Assembly (NCBI RefSeq): GCF_015207255.1 | Contig: NZ_JADEXG010000003.1 | Span: 62,001-126,000 of the forward strand | DNA: 64,000 bases | Origin: Vasconcelosia minhoensis LEGE 07310 | GTDB lineage: Bacteria > Cyanobacteriota > Cyanobacteriia > Phormidesmidales > Phormidesmidaceae | Direction: 5' to 3' | Shown: piece by piece, positions 62,877 through 64,000 of the stretch | Numbering within the stretch: the first letter of the stretch is position 1 | How the letters are laid out: every line of letters begins with the position of its first letter | Program-made: the position numbers and the translations under genes | Notes under the pieces: model-generated | Told to the model about the DNA's origin: nothing | Seen by the model: the letters and a program-made list of their open reading frames with translations, nothing else | Database searches by the model: none

Positions 62877-63767
62877 TTATTGAAACAGGCGCTTAGCCGC
62901 TGTGAAGTAGAGCGGATTTTGCTCTAGGCTGACATCGCCAGCTTCGGTCACCTGGTACTCAATCACGATGTCACTATAATTTTCAACATCTAGCACGACC
63001 GCCGCGATTTGAGCCTCTTCATACCTAACTGAGCTCGACCATAGCAGAACGCCATCGCCGAAGATGCTGACCAGATAGGTCAGTGGGGTGGTCCCTGCAT
63101 CTAAGTCTCCCAGACCAAATTGGAGAAAAAGACCTTGAGCTTCGGCTTTAGATCCTGAAGCTGGCTCCAGGTCAAACCCAACTCGAGTCACCTCAAACTG
63201 GTCAGGCTTAAGAAAAAAGTTGGACTGGTACTTTCGCTTACCGATAAAAACGGAGCGGGGTTCAAAGCTGGCGTTGCGCTGGCCCAAGCCAACCTCGGCA
63301 ATCGGCATGGCCTGGCTAAAGTCGCCAATCTCAGCCGGAGCCTGCTGATAGCCCTGCTCGGGCGCGAACCCGACCAGTTTGCTATTGCTGTCGTAGGTTT
63401 GGTCGCTCAGCAGGCTGCGGTCGGCACTAGATAGCTGCCGCTCAGGAGAATTTGATTCCGTCTGAACGGGCTGGGTTAAATCCATCTTGACGCCATCGGT
63501 GGCGCGACTGGCGCGATCTGCCTCGCCAATCTGACCAATTTCGGTTGGCCGCCGACCAAAGCTGAAATCGCCCAATGTCATCGAACCGGCTCGGTACACA
63601 TTGAATACTAGATGCGCGGCGCCGGTCGCCAGCAGGGTCGTCATCAGGATGCCCGACGTAAAGCCGGTGCGGTAGGTGTTTAGCTTCATAAATGCTTTCT
63701 GGGCCAGATTTTGCTTTTTGCTGTTGGGTGTTTCTAATTCAACTCGAGTCATTGGATTAATTGCCAT
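62877..63767 (-). CDS. Membrane-anchored protein with C-terminal NPCBM-like beta domain
   Basis: A 296-aa protein. One transmembrane helix lies at about 35-53 (FTSGILMTTLLATGAAHLVF), then a polar linker rich in Ser, Asp and Gln to about 165. Residues about 172-296 form a strand-rich domain (SVFIGKRKYQSNFFLK; FEVTRVGFDLEPASG; LVSIFGDGVLLWSSSV; YSDIVIEYQVTEAG). The pattern recalls NPCBM carbohydrate-binding modules, but that is by eye only. Confidence 0.65.
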   Translation of the reverse strand: MAINPMTRVELETPNSKKQNLAQKAFMKLNTYRTGFTSGILMTTLLATGAAHLVFNVYRAGSMTLGDFSFGRRPTEIGQIGEADRASRATDGVKMDLTQPVQTESNSPERQLSSADRSLLSDQTYDSNSKLVGFAPEQGYQQAPAEIGDFSQAMPIAEVGLGQRNASFEPRSVFIGKRKYQSNFFLKPDQFEVTRVGFDLEPASGSKAEAQGLFLQFGLGDLDAGTTPLTYLVSIFGDGVLLWSSSVRYEEAQIAAVVLDVENYSDIVIEYQVTEAGDVSLEQNPLYFTAAKRLFQ

Positions 63768-63883
63768 GGGATCAGCTATTCGTCAAAACAAATAGGGTGA
63801 CAGGCGTATAGGCTATCAGCCGATCTGCCGAGACCATCCAAATTCTCAGTTTTTTAGCGCAAATTCTTGACTTTCAAAAAAAT

Positions 63884-64000
63884 CTATGCTCCGCCCAGTA
63901 AAAACAGGCCGATCATCGTCACGCTGTTCCAGGTGCTGTGCAGCAAAATTGAGGACAGCAGGTTGCGCGATCGCGCATAGACAAACCCCAGCACCGCGCC
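63884..64000 (-). CDS. CPBP (CAAX/ABI) family intramembrane protease, 3' end
   Basis: Partial gene, entering from beyond the right edge and ending with TAG at 63886-63884. The visible 38 residues read GAVLGFVYARSRNLLSSILL then HSTWNSVTMIGLFLLGG, which matches the last conserved motif of CPBP family proteases, including the His of HSxWN. These membrane proteases may process prenylated or other proteins; the substrate is unknown. Confidence 0.88.
   Translation of the reverse strand, partial: GAVLGFVYARSRNLLSSILLHSTWNSVTMIGLFLLGGA

Overview
The window is chromosomal DNA of a cyanobacterium. It carries photosystem II subunits (psbZ, psb30), the cyanobacterial small RNA Yfr1 between a guaB3-type gene and trxA, an MgdA-type glucolipid synthase, an EbsA-like protein, a CGLD27/Ycf36 homologue, acyl-lipid desaturases, and dozens of copies of the HIP1 palindrome GCGATCGC, often as GCGATCGCG. 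Coding DNA is mostly GC-rich. A filamentous Leptolyngbya-like organism would fit, but the sequence alone does not prove the genus. Nearly all of the window is ordinary housekeeping chromosome with short intergenic gaps. No prophage, CRISPR array, transposase or rRNA was seen.

Layout. 1-5.6 kb: the 5' part of dinB (DNA polymerase IV), a desaturase, an AT-richer CFA-synthase-like methyltransferase overlapping a GNAT gene, and a Ser/Thr kinase. 5.5-9.7 kb: sdhA and sdhC, a cyclophilin and a HEAT-repeat membrane protein. 9.8-16.8 kb: rsfS, a CGLD27 homologue, asparaginase, initiator tRNA-fMet, dxr, a CbbY-like phosphatase, an M48 protease with two YbjQ genes, and an SSB-like protein. 16.8-26.5 kb: a GH38 alpha-mannosidase, an AI-2E-type permease, trpD, an ABC exporter and hisG. 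26.5-35.7 kb: a Met-gamma-lyase-like PLP enzyme, a DesC-like desaturase, proA, tRNA-Gly, ribH, psbZ, a DHH-CBS-CCA tRNA nucleotidyltransferase and a thylakoid-associated protein. 35.8-43.5 kb: a signalling-rich stretch with a UbiB-family kinase, a PP2C phosphatase, a universal stress protein, a Ser/Thr kinase, anmK and a K+ channel regulator. 43.6-55.6 kb: guaB3, yfr1, trxA, a LOG protein, hisIE, hemL, a Na+/solute symporter, GNAT, YajQ, MAPEG, a DprA-like protein, a phosphotransacetylase-like protein and EbsA. 55.8-64 kb: mgdA, a TspO-like protein, two half-size GDT1 proteins, psb30 followed by a 12-bp repeat array, ispD, a GT9 glycosyltransferase, two unknown membrane-anchored proteins and the end of a CPBP protease.

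Functional links. Two MEP isoprenoid enzymes (Dxr, IspD) support carotenoid, quinone and phytyl synthesis. HemL starts tetrapyrrole synthesis. Two desaturases, the CFA-like methyltransferase and MgdA shape membrane lipids. HisG, HisIE, TrpD and ProA are scattered amino-acid genes, as is usual in cyanobacteria. The tRNA nucleotidyltransferase is needed because the tRNA-Gly gene lacks an encoded CCA, whereas tRNA-fMet has one.

The least ordinary signals are small. Six 12-bp units lie in frame directly after the psb30 stop codon and vary almost only at third codon positions. Two 8-bp repeat arrays of one family supply the stop codons of unrelated genes. A 16-bp duplication contains both stop codons of a convergent gene pair. 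A symmetric operator-like site precedes a membrane protein gene. A LexA-like box precedes dinB. A small gene appears frameshifted at a T5 run.
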